Positions 45,301-53,554 of a stretch of DNA of 64,000 bases are shown here, piece by piece. Both the position numbers and the translations under genes were made by a program. Under the pieces are notes generated by a model. It was not told the origin of the DNA. It saw nothing but the letters and a program-made list of their open reading frames with translations, and searched no databases. Position 1 is the stretch's first letter. Each line of letters starts with the position of its first letter. Source of the DNA: Forficula auricularia (lineage: Eukaryota; Arthropoda; Insecta; Dermaptera; Forficulidae); NCBI GenBank assembly GCA_024734495.1, contig JALMQS010000099.1, positions 102,702,019 through 102,766,018 on the forward strand. Reading direction: 5' to 3'.

Positions 45301-47223
45301 TAAAAAAACAAATTCTTTATTTTGATTAAAATAAATTTTAATTAAAGAATTAATGGATGGGAGAAAAATTCTTTTTTTATATACCTAAGTCTATTTTTGT
45401 TCCTATTGGTTTTTGAAAACCGAGAAAAGTTAGTTTTTCTTTGGAGATTTATGGTTGAGAATTGGATGGAAAACAGTCCAGAAGTAAATAAAAAGAATTT
45501 ATAAATAAACAAGTATTTATTGGAAAGTTTTCCTTTTATAATCTTTTGAAACCGAGGTTTCAGGGGTTCTTTCCTTTTTCAGGGTTCAAAAAGGTCAAAT
45601 GAAGGAAAAATATTACATTCAAGATGAGCCTGTTTTCTCATTTTTTGTTTTCTTTATGTAAAAATATTTTTTCATTCAAAAAAAAAAGAATTTTTTTATG
45701 TAATTAATAATTATACTTGTTTCATATACACAACACAAATTGTGTTTTAACTTTACATTAACAAGTCATTAAATATACTACGGTGCAAAAAAATCGATCC
45801 ACTAATAAAAACTTTATTAAATAGCAAATTATTTTAAAATTTTTTACAAATATTCATATAATTTGTTCTATTCATTCATAAACTAACATATTCAATAAAT
45901 ATTGTTGATAATTTTTGAATTTTATAAAAAAATTAAGTGAAATTAAATTAAAAGATACAATTACAAATTATCCTACTTTCTCAATATCACTTTACAATAA
46001 ATAAAGTTTTAATAAAAGATCAAATTCCATTTAAAATATCAATAAAATGAATAATTTTGAATTAAGCATCATTGATAGAAAGATAAAATATACAAAATGG
46101 ATATTTCTGAAGTTCAAACAGTTCAAATTGTGTGCCTAATTAATCAAGGGCTAAGTCAACGACAAGTGGCAATTACACTTGCAATAAGCAATAATTTCAA
46201 TAATGTATGGTTCCTTGTAAAAAAATTAAAAATGATTTACTATTTAATAAAGTTTTTATTCGTGGATCGATTTTTTTGCACTATCAGTGTATTATAATTT
46301 TAAAATAAAATTTTTTTATTTTATTTATTTTGCTGTCAGATTCTTTTTTCGTAATAGCATATAAATAATTGCATATTGGAGCTATTTCATTTCTTTATTT
46401 TAGGTGTTTTAACTGTATAAAAAAAATACCTAGATCTCTGATATTCGTCATAAGTCGTCTGAAGGCAAAACCATTAGTTTCTCATGGCCTGGAGACTACA
46501 CATTTTATTTTAATCGTATGTTTCCTATATTTGATTCAATCGCGAATCGAATGCAGATTATTTTTGTCAAATAAATTTATAATTTTCTCATTAATATATT
46601 AACGAGAATTGTTTTGATCGCGCTTTTTAAACAAGATATAAATATATCGCGAGACCACTGCTGGTTGAAGCTATTGGAGTCTGCTGAGTCTTAAATCTGG
46701 ACCAAGAGAGAATGAAAAAGATGTGATCCATCTAGCTATAATCGCAACAGTCATTTTGCGTTTTAGCCGTGACACTTGGATGGATCACCAGCTAGATGGA
46801 TCATATCTTTTCATCTCTCTTGATTAGAATTAAGACTCGGCAAACTCGAATAGCTTAACCGGCCACGTAATCTCCGATATATCTTGTTAAAGCTTGATCA
46901 AAACAATTCTCGTTAATTATCCTCTAATATTTAATGAGAAAATTACACATTCTATTTTATTTATTTTGGTGAAAGCTCACAGTATAAAAATTATCACTTC
47001 TATCAATTAGTATTGATAAATATAATTGAAATTAGAAGGTCATAAAGTGAATTTTCGAAGATACCATTCCAATACTCCAATATTTAAATATATTATATAT
47101 AAAAGGTGAAAGTAAAATTTCATACCTGTGAAGATGAGAAGGCGCTTGATTCAATAGAGTGTAATATTGTCTAACAAATTCTCGTCCAACACATTGAGGA
47201 CTTGGTGGGGCCTCCATTACCAT
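29921..47223 (-). CDS. rin: rasputin / G3BP stress-granule RNA-binding protein (nine coding exons)
   Basis: Joined exons, complement of 47223-47126, 42143-41990, 39645-39391, 38677-38074, 36255-36155, 35862-35643, 31778-31657, 31428-31282 and 30301-29921, give 2082 nt: 693 residues plus stop. All introns are GT-AG and all phases match. Order of domains: NTF2-like fold (about 8-134; [17 protein letters not shown] and [10 protein letters not shown] are near identical to animal G3BPs), acidic stretch (135-169), long Pro/Gln/Val-rich linker with an acidic end (170-371), a Gly/Arg-bearing linker (405-477), one RRM (about 500-590; RNP2 LFLGNI, RNP1 NYGFIFFD), LNVEEKKTR, then a Gly/Arg/Asn-rich RGG tail to the stop. 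F34 matches human F33 of the FGDF-peptide pocket. G3BPs dimerise through NTF2L, bind RNA and nucleate stress granules in the cytosol. The length is close to that of Drosophila Rasputin. The start MVME matches the start of vertebrate G3BP. Introns carry many mobile elements, but no coding exon is broken. Confidence 0.97.
30720..30915. repeat. fragment of the ACGAGCAAAAA (Helitron-like) family, reverse
   Basis: TTTTTGCTCGTTTAATAAGA at 30880 is the complement of the start at 49385; ATCAAAATCGGTAGAGCCG and TTTTCAAAATAGAACAAAGA match its early part. It lies in the last rasputin intron. Confidence 0.6.
31282..31428 (-). CDS. rin: rasputin coding exon 8 (RRM core)
   Basis: Residues 519-567: [16 protein letters not shown], then [16 protein letters not shown] and [14 protein letters not shown] is RNP1. 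The 3' splice site upstream (TTTTTCAG, 31430-31429) lies next to a fold-back insertion whose flanking duplication copies this acceptor. Confidence 0.95.
31441..31558. mobile_element. fold-back insertion beside a rasputin splice acceptor
   Basis: GCCGAGAGTAGCAGAA arm, then a hairpin: GAGACAATAAAAGAGTGTG with TCTTCTGCTG is repeated inverted from 31526. Flanks CTGAAAAATAATTAT (31430) and CTGAAAATAATTAT (31557) look like a target duplication of about 14-15 bp. Confidence 0.8.
31657..31778 (-). CDS. rin: rasputin coding exon 7 (RRM start)
   Basis: Residues 478-518, [15 protein letters not shown] onward to [23 protein letters not shown] is RNP2 and the first RRM strand. Acceptor CTTTTAG, donor AAG/GTAAAA, phase 0. 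Confidence 0.95.
32322..33613 (+). pseudogene. mariner transposase pseudogene
   Basis: N-terminal frame [20 protein letters not shown] to [20 protein letters not shown] (helix-turn-helix and linker); after the insert, [42 protein letters not shown] (first Asp), [12 protein letters not shown] (second Asp), [11 protein letters not shown] (third, D34D type). Several frameshifts and stops (for example near 32880, 33000, 33150, 33397) plus an insertion at about 32553-32755 make it inactive. Confidence 0.9.
32553..32760 (-). mobile_element. poly-A-tailed short insert within the mariner
   Basis: A T-run of 16 at its left (poly-A on the minus strand), then AATGATATTGATGTGAGAAG, GGCCCCTCCATCGTGAAAAG. 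Shares about 100 bp with 13530-13630, so it is a retroposed repeat. Confidence 0.65.
33655..34296. other. AT-rich intron sequence
   Basis: Nothing recognised apart from a short TATATA run at 33735-33760. Confidence 0.5.
34297..34998. mobile_element. 0.7-kb TIR element family C, copy 1
   Basis: Starts TTAAGGTAGTTGTTTTACC and ends CGCGAAACAACTACCTTAAA. Homologous to 40690-41860 (reverse) and 61165-61907. No transposase; DNA-transposon-like. Confidence 0.8.
35059..35108 (-). ncRNA. hammerhead-like motif, box mutated
   Basis: Stem I is six perfect pairs (AAAACC with GGTTTT), stem II GGAGG/CCTCC, GAAA, C, GTC. The CTGAAGA box reads CATAAGA, so it is probably dead. Confidence 0.5.
35311..35364 (+). 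ncRNA. hammerhead-like motif, partner arm
   Basis: AAAATC pairs with GGTTTT (one G-U replaces a G-C of the partner), stem II GGAGG/CCTCC, GAAA, C, GTT. The box reads CCGAAG with a base lost. The wobble-preserving change supports stem I as a real helix. Confidence 0.5.
35643..35862 (-). CDS. rin: rasputin coding exon 6 (Gly/Arg linker before the RRM)
   Basis: Residues 405-478: [33 protein letters not shown], ending KKAFAQ. The acceptor is TTTTCTAG and the donor AAA/GTATGT, phase 1. It carries a small RG/GG patch of its own, upstream of the RRM. Confidence 0.9.
36155..36255 (-). CDS. rin: rasputin coding exon 5 (linker)
   Basis: Short exon of 33 codons plus a split Val: [16 protein letters not shown], then [13 protein letters not shown]. 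The acceptor is AAATTTTAG and the donor is CCA/GTGAGT, phase 0. It lacks a strong domain signature. It is supported by in-phase joining of exons 4 and 6 and by good splice sites. Confidence 0.85.
36441..37069 (+). mobile_element. dispersed repeat family A, copy 3
   Basis: CACGTTCTGATGTGGCCATC start, TTGGTAACGCACAGAC, end CCCTGTATAGTAAAGTAA. In the rasputin intron between coding exons 4 and 5. Confidence 0.8.
37200..37505 (-). mobile_element. tRNA-derived SINE
   Basis: On the minus strand: A box GTGGGTCAGTGGTTAGAGTG, B box GGTTCGAGCTG, then a body with GTAAAAACAGC and GGAGAGGAGCCGAAACATC. The head is at 37500. A scrap of its body is at 19987-20025. Confidence 0.75.
38074..38677 (-). CDS. rin: rasputin coding exon 4 (Pro/Gln-rich disordered linker)
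   Basis: Residues 170-371, from [13 protein letters not shown] to EDLQPEPG. It is almost entirely Pro, Gln, Val, Thr and Ala, closing with an acidic block ([12 protein letters not shown]). This region varies between species. The donor is CCTG/GTAATT, phase 1. The opposite-strand Trp/Gly-rich frames over it are shadows. Confidence 0.9.
38800..39307. mobile_element. 0.5-kb TIR element with nested inverted repeat
   Basis: Ends GGTACTTACATATTAACGCC and, inverted, GGTACTTACCTATTAACGCC. Inside, 38947-39095 is a palindromic pair around GGTTCGGTTAAGATATATTC. In the rasputin intron between coding exons 3 and 4. Confidence 0.8.
39391..39645 (-). CDS. rin: rasputin coding exon 3 (NTF2L end and acidic region)
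   Basis: Residues 85-169: [40 protein letters not shown], then an Asp/Glu-rich stretch ending CPPQ. Both ends are phase 0. This completes the NTF2-like fold; the acidic segment corresponds to the acidic disordered region that tunes condensation in vertebrate G3BP1. Confidence 0.95.
39896..40135. mobile_element. 240-bp fold-back MITE
   Basis: Ends ATCGTCGGCTTAGGGCCAGT and its complement (ACTGGCCCTAAGGCGACGAT); centre GATTGGCCA near 40015. Almost the whole length is inverted. Confidence 0.85.
40690..41860. mobile_element. 0.7-kb TIR element family C, copy 2 (reverse, with internal duplication)
   Basis: Starts TAAGGTAGTTGTTTCGGGAC and ends AACAACTATCTTAAAA. A 300-bp segment (ACCGATTCTAGCCAATCCCG onward) occurs at 40799 and again at 41239, making this copy longer than the others. 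Confidence 0.75.
41990..42143 (-). CDS. rin: rasputin coding exon 2 (NTF2L)
   Basis: Residues 33-84: [17 protein letters not shown], then [11 protein letters not shown] and [11 protein letters not shown]. The acceptor TTTTTTAG and donor CAG/GTAATT are clear. It aligns to the human FYGKNSSYVHGG and IGQKEIH segments, the strands that line the FGDF-binding groove. Confidence 0.95.
42428..42619. mobile_element. 190-bp MITE in rasputin intron 1
   Basis: TATAACCAGAGGGATGAACC and GTGTACACC at the left are matched inverted by GGTGTACACC and GGTTCACCTCCTCGGTATAA. Confidence 0.75.
43190..43625. mobile_element. inverted-repeat element with duplicated arm
   Basis: CTCTTTTAAATAGGTGTTAG with TTTTTTCTTTTTTGAC at 43230 is present inverted at 43325-43370 and again at 43545-43580. 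The stretch 43625-44585 is AT-rich with no gene. Confidence 0.7.
44586..44650 (+). repeat. single AGGTTGTCCTCTGC arm
   Basis: CACAAAGAGAAACAAAGAGG then TTGTCCTCTGCTTGATGC, same as at 47737 and 51823. Confidence 0.8.
45545..45602 (-). ncRNA. hammerhead-like motif, weak stem II
   Basis: CTGAAAA box (G8 to A), GAAA, C and CTC site. Stem I is strong: TTTTTGAACC with GGTTTCAAAAG, eight of ten pairs. Probably a decayed copy. The region 44650-45540 around it has no recognised gene. Confidence 0.45.
45776..46292 (+). mobile_element. internally deleted Tc1-like element
   Basis: TIRs GGTGCAAAAAAATCGATCCA with CTAATAAAAACTTTATTAAA and their complement at 46240-46285. A short frame at 46097 ([31 protein letters not shown]) is the first helix-turn-helix of a Tc1-type transposase; the rest is deleted. 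Confidence 0.8.
46515..46940. mobile_element. CGCGAGACTACTG inverted-repeat family, copy
   Basis: Arms around ATATATCGCGAGACCACTGC at 46640 and its diverged complement at 46855-46885; outer CAATCGCGAATCGAATGCAG. Between them GTGATCCATCTAGCTATAAT. Confidence 0.75.
47126..47223 (-). CDS. rin: rasputin coding exon 1 (start, NTF2L helix 1)
   Basis: Encodes residues 1-33, [16 protein letters not shown] onward, ending in HLHR. The start at 47223 is preferred because G3BPs begin MVME; the second ATG at 47217 is the alternative. The exon ends CACAG before GTATGA, phase 2. Upstream, an acceptor (TTTTAG at 47258) implies that 47224-47257 is 5' UTR spliced to a further noncoding exon. Confidence 0.95.
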
Positions 47224-47257
47224 TTTGATTCAATTTTAAGTTGATATCAACTTTTAC
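47224..47257 (-). other. rin: rasputin 5' UTR, coding-exon part
   Basis: The bases between the start codon and an upstream acceptor, TTTATTTTAG then GTAAAAG. This indicates a spliced leader exon farther right (higher coordinate). Confidence 0.55.
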
Positions 47258-47989
47258 CTAAAATAAATAAATATATAATCATTAAATTAATGTGATATAC
47301 AATATATATATAATAATTATAAAATAATATTAATTATAAAAATAAATTATTTAACAATTTCAACTGAATATGATGTTGATAAATGTATAAGTTTATTTTC
47401 AAAAACAATCTTTATTTACTATTTTTTTGTTAAATAAAAATAAATTTTTTTTTTTTTTTCTTAAAAATAAAGTATTTTCAAAATATAGGCTCAGCGAATT
47501 ATTTTAATTAAAGAAAAAAAAACATTCATTTGCTGAGCTATTGGTAATATTTAAATTTTATTAAGTTAAAAACAAAAAATATTTTTAGATAAAATTTCTT
47601 TTATTTATCTCCTCTCATTTTGAAAATGACATCAAGTCACTCACAAATTATTTTTAATTACAGACAATGATCAATAAAATCGTCGATAGGAAAATAAATT
47701 CAAAATTATCAAATTAAAGCCCACGCTGCTGCCTTTTTTACAAAGAGAAACAAAGAGGTTGTCCTCTGCTTGATGCAAATAAACATACACACATATTCGA
47801 AATTATATATCTGTATATATATTATTTATTTATAATTAATAGGGATTGTGGTGTTGGTGCATGGTGAAACATCTTTAATAAAGATAAAAGTAAATAAATA
47901 TTATATGAAATATCCCTTTACTATGAGTTAAGATTTCTTGGTCACACTTAAAATTCAAAAAATACAAGAGGTAAATTTATTACAATTCT

Positions 47990-48042
47990 ATACTTTCCTG
48001 AAGATGAGCTTACAGCTCGAAATATATATATTGAAAAAATTT
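47990..48042 (+). ncRNA. hammerhead ribozyme-like motif, core intact
   Basis: CTGAAGA (47998-48004), T, stem II GAGCT-TAC-AGCTC, GAAA (48019-48022), TATATATA, U16.1 and U17; cleavage predicted after ATT (48032). Stem I TTTC with GAAA, four pairs. Stem III would be U-A pairs only, or a dimer through the palindrome. Confidence 0.65.
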
Positions 48043-48159
48043 ACATCTTTTATTTTTTAATTTTAATGTGAAAACAACTGACCTTGAGATAATCTTAACT
48101 CATAGTAAATGAATATTTAATATAATATTTATTTACTTTTATCTATTATTATTCATTTG

Positions 48160-48204
48160 TTTGAGACTATAGTTTCGAAGACTTGGTCTTCATCATCAGT
48201 CTTT
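48160..48204 (-). ncRNA. hammerhead ribozyme-like motif, core intact
   Basis: CTGATGA (48199-48193), T, stem II GAAGAC-CAA-GTCTTC, GAAA, C-TATA-G, UC. Same design as 8774 with a completely different stem II sequence. Stem I shows only two clear pairs (GA with TC). Confidence 0.65.
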
Positions 48205-48285
48205 TTAAATTATAAATATTATTTTTCATGGGGTCAATATCGTATGGATAGTGACCCCATGAAAAATAATATTTATAATTAAAAA

Positions 48286-48318
48286 AGACTGATGATGAAG
48301 ACCAAGTCTTCGAAAACA
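48286..48318 (+). ncRNA. hammerhead-like motif with 10-nt deletion at stem III and cleavage site
   Basis: CTGATGA, T, GAAGAC-CAA-GTCTTC, GAAA, then directly ACAAACAAATAAA. The CTATAGTCTC present in the opposite arm is missing, so this copy cannot cleave. Confidence 0.5.
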
Positions 48319-48661
48319 AACAAATAAATTATATATATATACAGATATATAATTTCGATATATGTGTGTATGTTTATTTGCATCAAGCAGAGGACAACCT
48401 CTGTTTCTTTTTGTGAATCAACAACTCTGCTAATCTCGGCAAAACAAAAACTTGCCTTTTTTTACTTTATCATAGTTAATTATGAACAAATATTGTAATC
48501 GAGTAGAAAAAAATAGTGTTTTTATTTTAAAAAATATCTAAAACTATTTTAATAAAAATAATTGAGCAAAGCAAAAAGAAAAAGGGTTATATATTGGAAG
48601 AAGAAAAATATAGTTATAAATAAATACAAATTTTCTATAGAAAACAATCTTAAAATGTTTA

Positions 48662-48758
48662 TTTAAATTAAATTGCAAGTTTTTTGCCGAGGGTAGCAGA
48701 ATTTTTATATATTGAAGGAGACAATAAAAGAGTGTGTCTTCTGCTGGAATTTTATTTA
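48662..48758 (+). repeat. GCCGAGGGTAGCAGAA arm, single copy
   Basis: AGCAGAATTTTTATATATTG to GTGTGTCTTCTGCTGG; closing stem AGCAGAA/TTCTGCT intact. Confidence 0.8.
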
Positions 48759-48840
48759 TTTTCTTAGAAAGACGGACTGGTAAGCGAAATAAGTAGGTTA
48801 TAATGAAAGGCAGTCCAAAGTATTTAAATTGTATTATTCA

Positions 48841-48886
48841 AATACCAACGTATCGGAGACCTTTTCTCTCCTTCTTCAGGGTAATG
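48841..48886 (-). ncRNA. hammerhead-like motif, GAAA mutated to GATA
   Basis: CTGAAGA, A, stem II GGAGA/TCTCC, GATA, CGTT. Likely inactive. Confidence 0.5.
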
Positions 48887-49195
48887 AATAGTTATTGATG
48901 GGTGAGTATAATCGGCAGCCATTTGTCTCTCTTTTCAGTGAATACAACAATATTACAATACTTATCTTTCTTCTTTCACTATATAATCCTTTTTCTTTTT
49001 GCCTAATGTAATGCTTTTGTGCTCTAGTTATTGATGGGTGAGCATAACTCGGCTCCCTTTTGTCTCTCTTTTCAGTGAATACAACAATATTACAATACTT
49101 TTCACCATTATATCAAGTGTACTTAGTCAGTATTGTAATATTGTTGTATTCACTGAAAGAGACAAAAACCGAGTTATGCTCACCCATCAATAAGT

Positions 49196-49250
49196 ATTCA
49201 TTAGCCTGAAAAAGGAGAGAAAAGGTCTCCGAAACGTCGGTATTTGAATA
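49196..49250 (+). ncRNA. hammerhead-like motif, G8 lost
   Basis: CTGAAAA, A, stem II GGAGA/TCTCC, GAAA, C, GTC (49236-49238). Box mutated at G8; cleavage site intact. The mate in the same element is mutated at a different place. Confidence 0.5.
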
Positions 49251-49379
49251 AAAAAATTTAAATAATTTGGACGCCTTTCATTATAACCTATGTTTATTTA
49301 AAATCCAAACGTTTCGAAAGAATTTTTCCCTTGATCTATGGAATTTTAGAAATTTGAAAAAATAGCATTGCTGTATATA

Positions 49380-50130
49380 TCTATCTACTCTTATTAAACG
49401 AGCAAAAATAGTATATTTATTTGTATATATGTATATTTGTATCTTGGTTCTATTTTGAAAACGACTCTACAGATTTTGATGAAATTCACGGGTTAGGGGG
49501 TTTTTGGGGTGACATTTCGATCTGTCACGGTCTCATCTTCGACAAAATTGTTTTTGATGGGTTTTTTCGTAATCAAATTAATTATTCTCAGGTAGAGAAA
49601 TCTCTTAGGGTTTTAAAAAAGGTTACTCTTTTCCTTTTGTACCCAGGCAGACAATGGGTTGCCTTAATTCATTGTTCTAAAAGGCCTTGAAGAAGTATTG
49701 TGATTGTGGATTTTAACACATTTTAATCTCCATAAACGTTAGAAATATTAATAAACGTTTTATAATTGTTTTTATAAAGAACTTTATTTATTTAATAGAA
49801 TAAAAAATAATCAAGAATTTATTTGAAAATATATTTCGCATAAGCAGGTCTCAATTTTCTGAAAAAACAACACATTTTGATAGGTTTTATTTATTAACAA
49901 TTGGATGAATAAAAATGAATCATATGGTTGAATCAAAACAGGTGCAGCGGTGGGGGGTCCGGGGGTAGGGCATAGTGGGCGAATACTATATATATATATT
50001 TGTATTTTTTTTTATTTGAAAACGGCTCTCAAATAAAAATCGACCTTTTTATCAGAATTTTAAATTAAAAATAATATTAAAATAAAGGTTTTAACTGAAG
50101 GAAGAAGTTACCGAGGATCGCTCGGTGCAT
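49380..50130. mobile_element. Helitron-like family, second copy
   Basis: TCTTATTAAACGAGCAAAAA start, AAAACGACTCTACAGATTTTG, GGTCTCATCTTCGAC, end AAGTTACCGAGGATCGCTCG and GTGCATCCAGAGTA. Matches 17320-18960 at both ends and lacks the 106-bp array. Confidence 0.5.
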
Positions 50131-50699
50131 CCAGAGTACTATTCATTTTTAAAGCAAATATTTTTTCAAATTTCTAAAATTTCATAGATCAAGGAAAAAA
50201 TTCTTGCGAAACATTTGAATTTTAAATAAAGGTTTTAAAATTGTTTTCTATAGAAAATTTGTATTTATTTATATGTATTTATAAAAAAAAATCAATAAAA
50301 TTTGTTCAGTTTTAAGGGATATTAATTATTGTTTCCATATCTGTAAGTTCATGGTTTGGAGATCAAATTTTTTATCAGAAAAACTAATATTATCAAAATA
50401 CAAATTTAAAAAAAATTTACATATTTAATTGTTTATTTTATTGTGATTAAAAGCTGATTAGATTTAATCTGAAAGTAGAATTACATACTTGAGGTTACTT
50501 TTGATATTTTTTTAAAAATAATTATTAATATCAATAAAAATACAAATCTTTTATAAAAAAACATTTATTTAAAATCTAAAGGTTTTTGGGAAAATCTCTC
50601 ACTTTATCAATGAAATTTTAAGAAATTTGAAAAAATAGTTGCTTTAAAAATGAATAAATAGCAACTTCGACTTTCATGACCTTTGGCTGTTATCGAGAT

Positions 50700-51066
50700 A
50701 GTATACCTGTGGATATTAAATTGTATATTGATAGGAAAGAAATAAAGAGATGACTATTGTAAATATTTGGGAATCTATATAATGTCATATGAGATGGAAC
50801 TATCACATAAAGAAAATTATCAAGAAAACCAGAAATATAAATTTTGTATTATATAAGTTATGTGCAATATTGGATGCAAGGGCTATGAGGGTAATTTATC
50901 AGGCTCTGTTTGAGAGTATAATTAACTATGGTATAATTGCGTGGGGGGGGGGCATATGATAATGCAACGAAACCACTTATCACTATACTGGCTAGACATT
51001 AAAAAAATTAAGGTACATAGTGGCAGAACTAGACATAGATCAATTGTCCTGCCAAAGATTAATAAA
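50700..51066 (+). pseudogene. LINE reverse-transcriptase fragment (third family), 5' half of a split copy
   Basis: Frames with shifts read KYLGIYIMS, LYKLCAILDARAMRVIYQAL, FESIINYGIIAWGG, AYDNATKPLITILAR. This is the region after the RT domain of R1/I-type LINEs. It is continued at 51501-51760 beyond an inserted fold-back. Confidence 0.7.
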
Positions 51067-51500
51067 TCGTATGTTTCGTATATTTGATTCAATCGCGAAT
51101 CGAATGCAGGTGATTTTTGTCAAATATTAAGTGAAAATAATATCTGAACTTATATATTTCTAACTTGAAATAATCAAGTTAAATAAATTTATAATTTTCT
51201 CATTAATAAATTAAAGAATAATTAACATATTAACGAGAATTGTCTTGATCGCGCTTTTTTAAACAAGATATATATCGCGAGACTACTGCTGGTTGAGGCT
51301 ATTGGAGTCTGCTGAGTCTGGACCAAGAGAGAGAAAAAGATATGTTCCATTTAGCTATAATCCAGCATCATTTCGCGTTAAGACTCAGCAGACTCCAATA
51401 GCTTCAACCGTAGTAGTCTCGCGATATATATCTTGTTTAAAAAGCTCGATCAAAACAATTCACGTTAATATGTTGATGAGAAAATTATAAATTTATTCTA
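51067..51500. mobile_element. CGCGAGACTACTG fold-back inserted in the LINE, with 11-bp duplication
   Basis: AAGATTAATAA occurs at both ends (51056-51066 and about 51500-51510). Arms: CGCGAGACTACTGCTGG with TTGAGGCTATTGGAGTCTGC and complement at 51375-51425; outer CAATCGCGAATCGAATGCAG. Confidence 0.75.
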
Positions 51501-51760
51501 AGATTAATAAGTCAATTGACCAAAAAATGCCTATTTTGTGGCAATTAAATATTTTAATAAACTCCCAAATGATCTAAAAAATCTGTCGTGTTATAAAAAG
51601 TTTTGAGAAAAAAATTGGTTAAATCGTTGTGATTTCACCCTGTGATATGTATGTAAATCTCTAATGTGAACTAATGTTTATCAATGTACACCATATTTCA
51701 TTTATAGTAATTCTTTGTAAAATTAAATAATTATTAATTAATATATAAGATAGTTAAGAT
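51501..51760 (+). pseudogene. LINE tail, continuation of 50700-51066
   Basis: KINKSIDQ, LFNKLPNDLKNLSCYKKF: the usual end of this LINE ORF2 type, then a 3' UTR-like stretch to about 51760. Confidence 0.65.
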
Positions 51761-51821
51761 TTTAATCCGGTCCTATGTACAGTTGACTAGTCAACTCTAT
51801 AGGACACGACATATTGTATGC

Positions 51822-51897
51822 TCACAAAGAGAAACAAAGAGGTTGTCCTCTGCTTGATGCATCAAGCAGAGGACAACCTCTTTGTTTCTCTTTGTGA
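51822..51897. repeat. perfect 76-bp palindrome
   Basis: TCACAAAGAGAAACAAAGAG to CTTGATG on the left is exactly mirrored from CATCAAG to TCTCTTTGTGA; no spacer, centre between 51859 and 51860. Two arms of the AGGTTGTCCTCTGC family meet head to head. Confidence 0.95.
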
Positions 51898-51899
51898 AT

Positions 51900-53230
51900 C
51901 AACAACTCTGCTACTCTCCGCAAAAACAAAAACTTTTCAATTATATTGTATGTTGTGTAATTTTCTGGATAAATAAATAAAAATAAATAAACAACTCAAA
52001 ACAAATCAATATTTTGATAATGGACTGTTTTTTATCAAAAATGTTTAGACAAAAATAATTTATCAATTATTTGTATTCTTTTGAATTATTCTTTAAAACA
52101 AAGGGTATTGTTCTAAAAAAAAAAATTAATAACATATATAAGAATAGATAATAAACATCTCAAAAAAATAAAACATTCTTAAAAATAAATTTGGAAAAAA
52201 GTCTCACATTCAATATTTATATTTTTTTATTCAAGGCAATTTCATTTCAAAGCAAAATCTTATGTTTATATTTTTATTTTGTTTTTTTGTAAATAGTTTC
52301 AAGTCAAAAAACTTATATTTAATTTTTATTGTATATATCTAGTATATATGTGGTCATCCAGAGAAATTGAAAGTTCATTGGAATTTTTATATTTTAGGTT
52401 ATATTCTTTTTTATTACATGCCATTGTTACATTTTGTTATCAAATAAATGTGCCTATTTAGGGCAGATTGCCTGTGTAAAATGGAGAAATAATAATAAAA
52501 AAAAAATCTTCAAGACAAGCTGTATTATTGTCGAATTTCAAAATATTTCTTTCTTTATAGGTAGTTTCTTTATATTAATTTATTAAAGCAATGCATGATT
52601 TTTCAAAATTCTTAAAATTTCCATTGATGAAGAGGAAATTCTCAAAGAGGCATTTTGATTTGAAATAAACGTTTTCCGATTGTTTTATAAAAGATTTGTA
52701 TTTATTGATATTAATAAAATAAATCAATAATTATTATCTCTAAAAATATCCTTTTAAGGATGTTTACAAATAAGACTTTTGTATGCCTTATTAAAAATAG
52801 ATTTAAACTATCCTGAGGAAAAAAAATAAAGGAAAAAATAAATTTTGTTTTTATGCAGGATTAGAATTACAAATTTCTATTTGTTGTATAATAGAAATAA
52901 ATAAAATTATATAAATATACCATGGGGCAAGGTGTATGGTAGTCACGTGGTTTGCTTCAATCTCGCCTGTTTTTTTTATTAATTTTAGGTTAATATGGTC
53001 AATCTAATTGATTTATTTGTAACTTACACGATGATATTATTTTATTTTAAATATTTTCAATTAATTAAAGTAATTTCAATGTTTGTTTTGTTTTATTTTA
53101 ATAAAATTTAATTATCTTTTATCAATGTTTTATTTGTCATTTAATTAAAACAATGTGAGTTTGTTTAAATTTATTCAAATTTCAAATTTGATAAAATATA
53201 TTTCAATATAAAAAAAAAAAAAAAATTTCT
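51900..53230. other. AT-rich region without recognised genes
   Basis: Begins with ACTCTGCTACTCTCCGCAAA (end of the arm family), then A/T-dominated sequence. No repeat family recognised. Confidence 0.5.
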
Positions 53231-53552
53231 TGAAAATCATGTTTCGGAACAATGGAACACATGATGCATGGCGGTTGGCGGGCAAAATTCCCTTGAAAAT
53301 TCATTAAATCCATGTTGTTTGTTCAAAAATCGGAGAAGTTTGGTTAGAATGCAATTTTCGAATGGGTAGAATAAAAGAGTATAGAAATGATAAGTTGGAT
53401 TTGGCTGTTGGTAAATGAAAAAGCCAGGCATGGAATACACACACCCTAACCATTAACCAACCGAGCACGATGCTGCCTAGTGCAAAGAAATACTTGCAAT
53501 ATATATCCAAAGAGAATTCAAGTTTCAAATCGAAAATATAACAAATCGACTT
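53231..53552. other. mixed-composition stretch, unassigned
   Basis: Clearly less AT-rich than its flanks. Overlapping minus frames of 67 and 87 codons begin MYSMPGFFIYQQP and MIPIGKSICYIF; neither resembles a family I know. It lies just after the donor at 53555, so it would be intronic if that exon is real. Confidence 0.3.
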
Positions 53553-53554
53553 AC

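Larger units (their letters stand above)
47737..48432. mobile_element. 0.7-kb nested inverted-repeat element carrying three hammerhead motifs
   Basis: Outer arms AAACAAAGAGGTTGTCCTCT and complement (48376-48420), next AATTATATATCTGTATATAT and complement. Nested inside are a CTTTAATAAAGATAAAAG fold-back (47850-48150) and a GACTATAGTTTCGAAGAC fold-back (48160-48330). It looks like successive insertion of related units into each other. Confidence 0.8.
48771..49292. mobile_element. hammerhead-bearing fold-back P2
   Basis: Arms share TTATAATGAAAGGC, TTCAAATACC, GGAGAGAAAAGG and TATTGATGGGTGAG plus TGAATACAACAATATTACAA. Terminal hairpin GGACTG/CAGTCC (48774-48816). A tandem repeat of part of the left arm is at 49030-49100. 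Confidence 0.85.

Noticed and set aside
51822..51870. AGCAGAG...GAAACAAAGAGGTTGTC...CTCTGCT as a type I hammerhead on the strand opposite to the others
   Set aside because: Stem I and stem III (ACAA/TTGT) pair well, but the box reads TTGTTGA with C3 and A6 changed in all copies and stem II is two pairs at best; kept only as a terminal hairpin.
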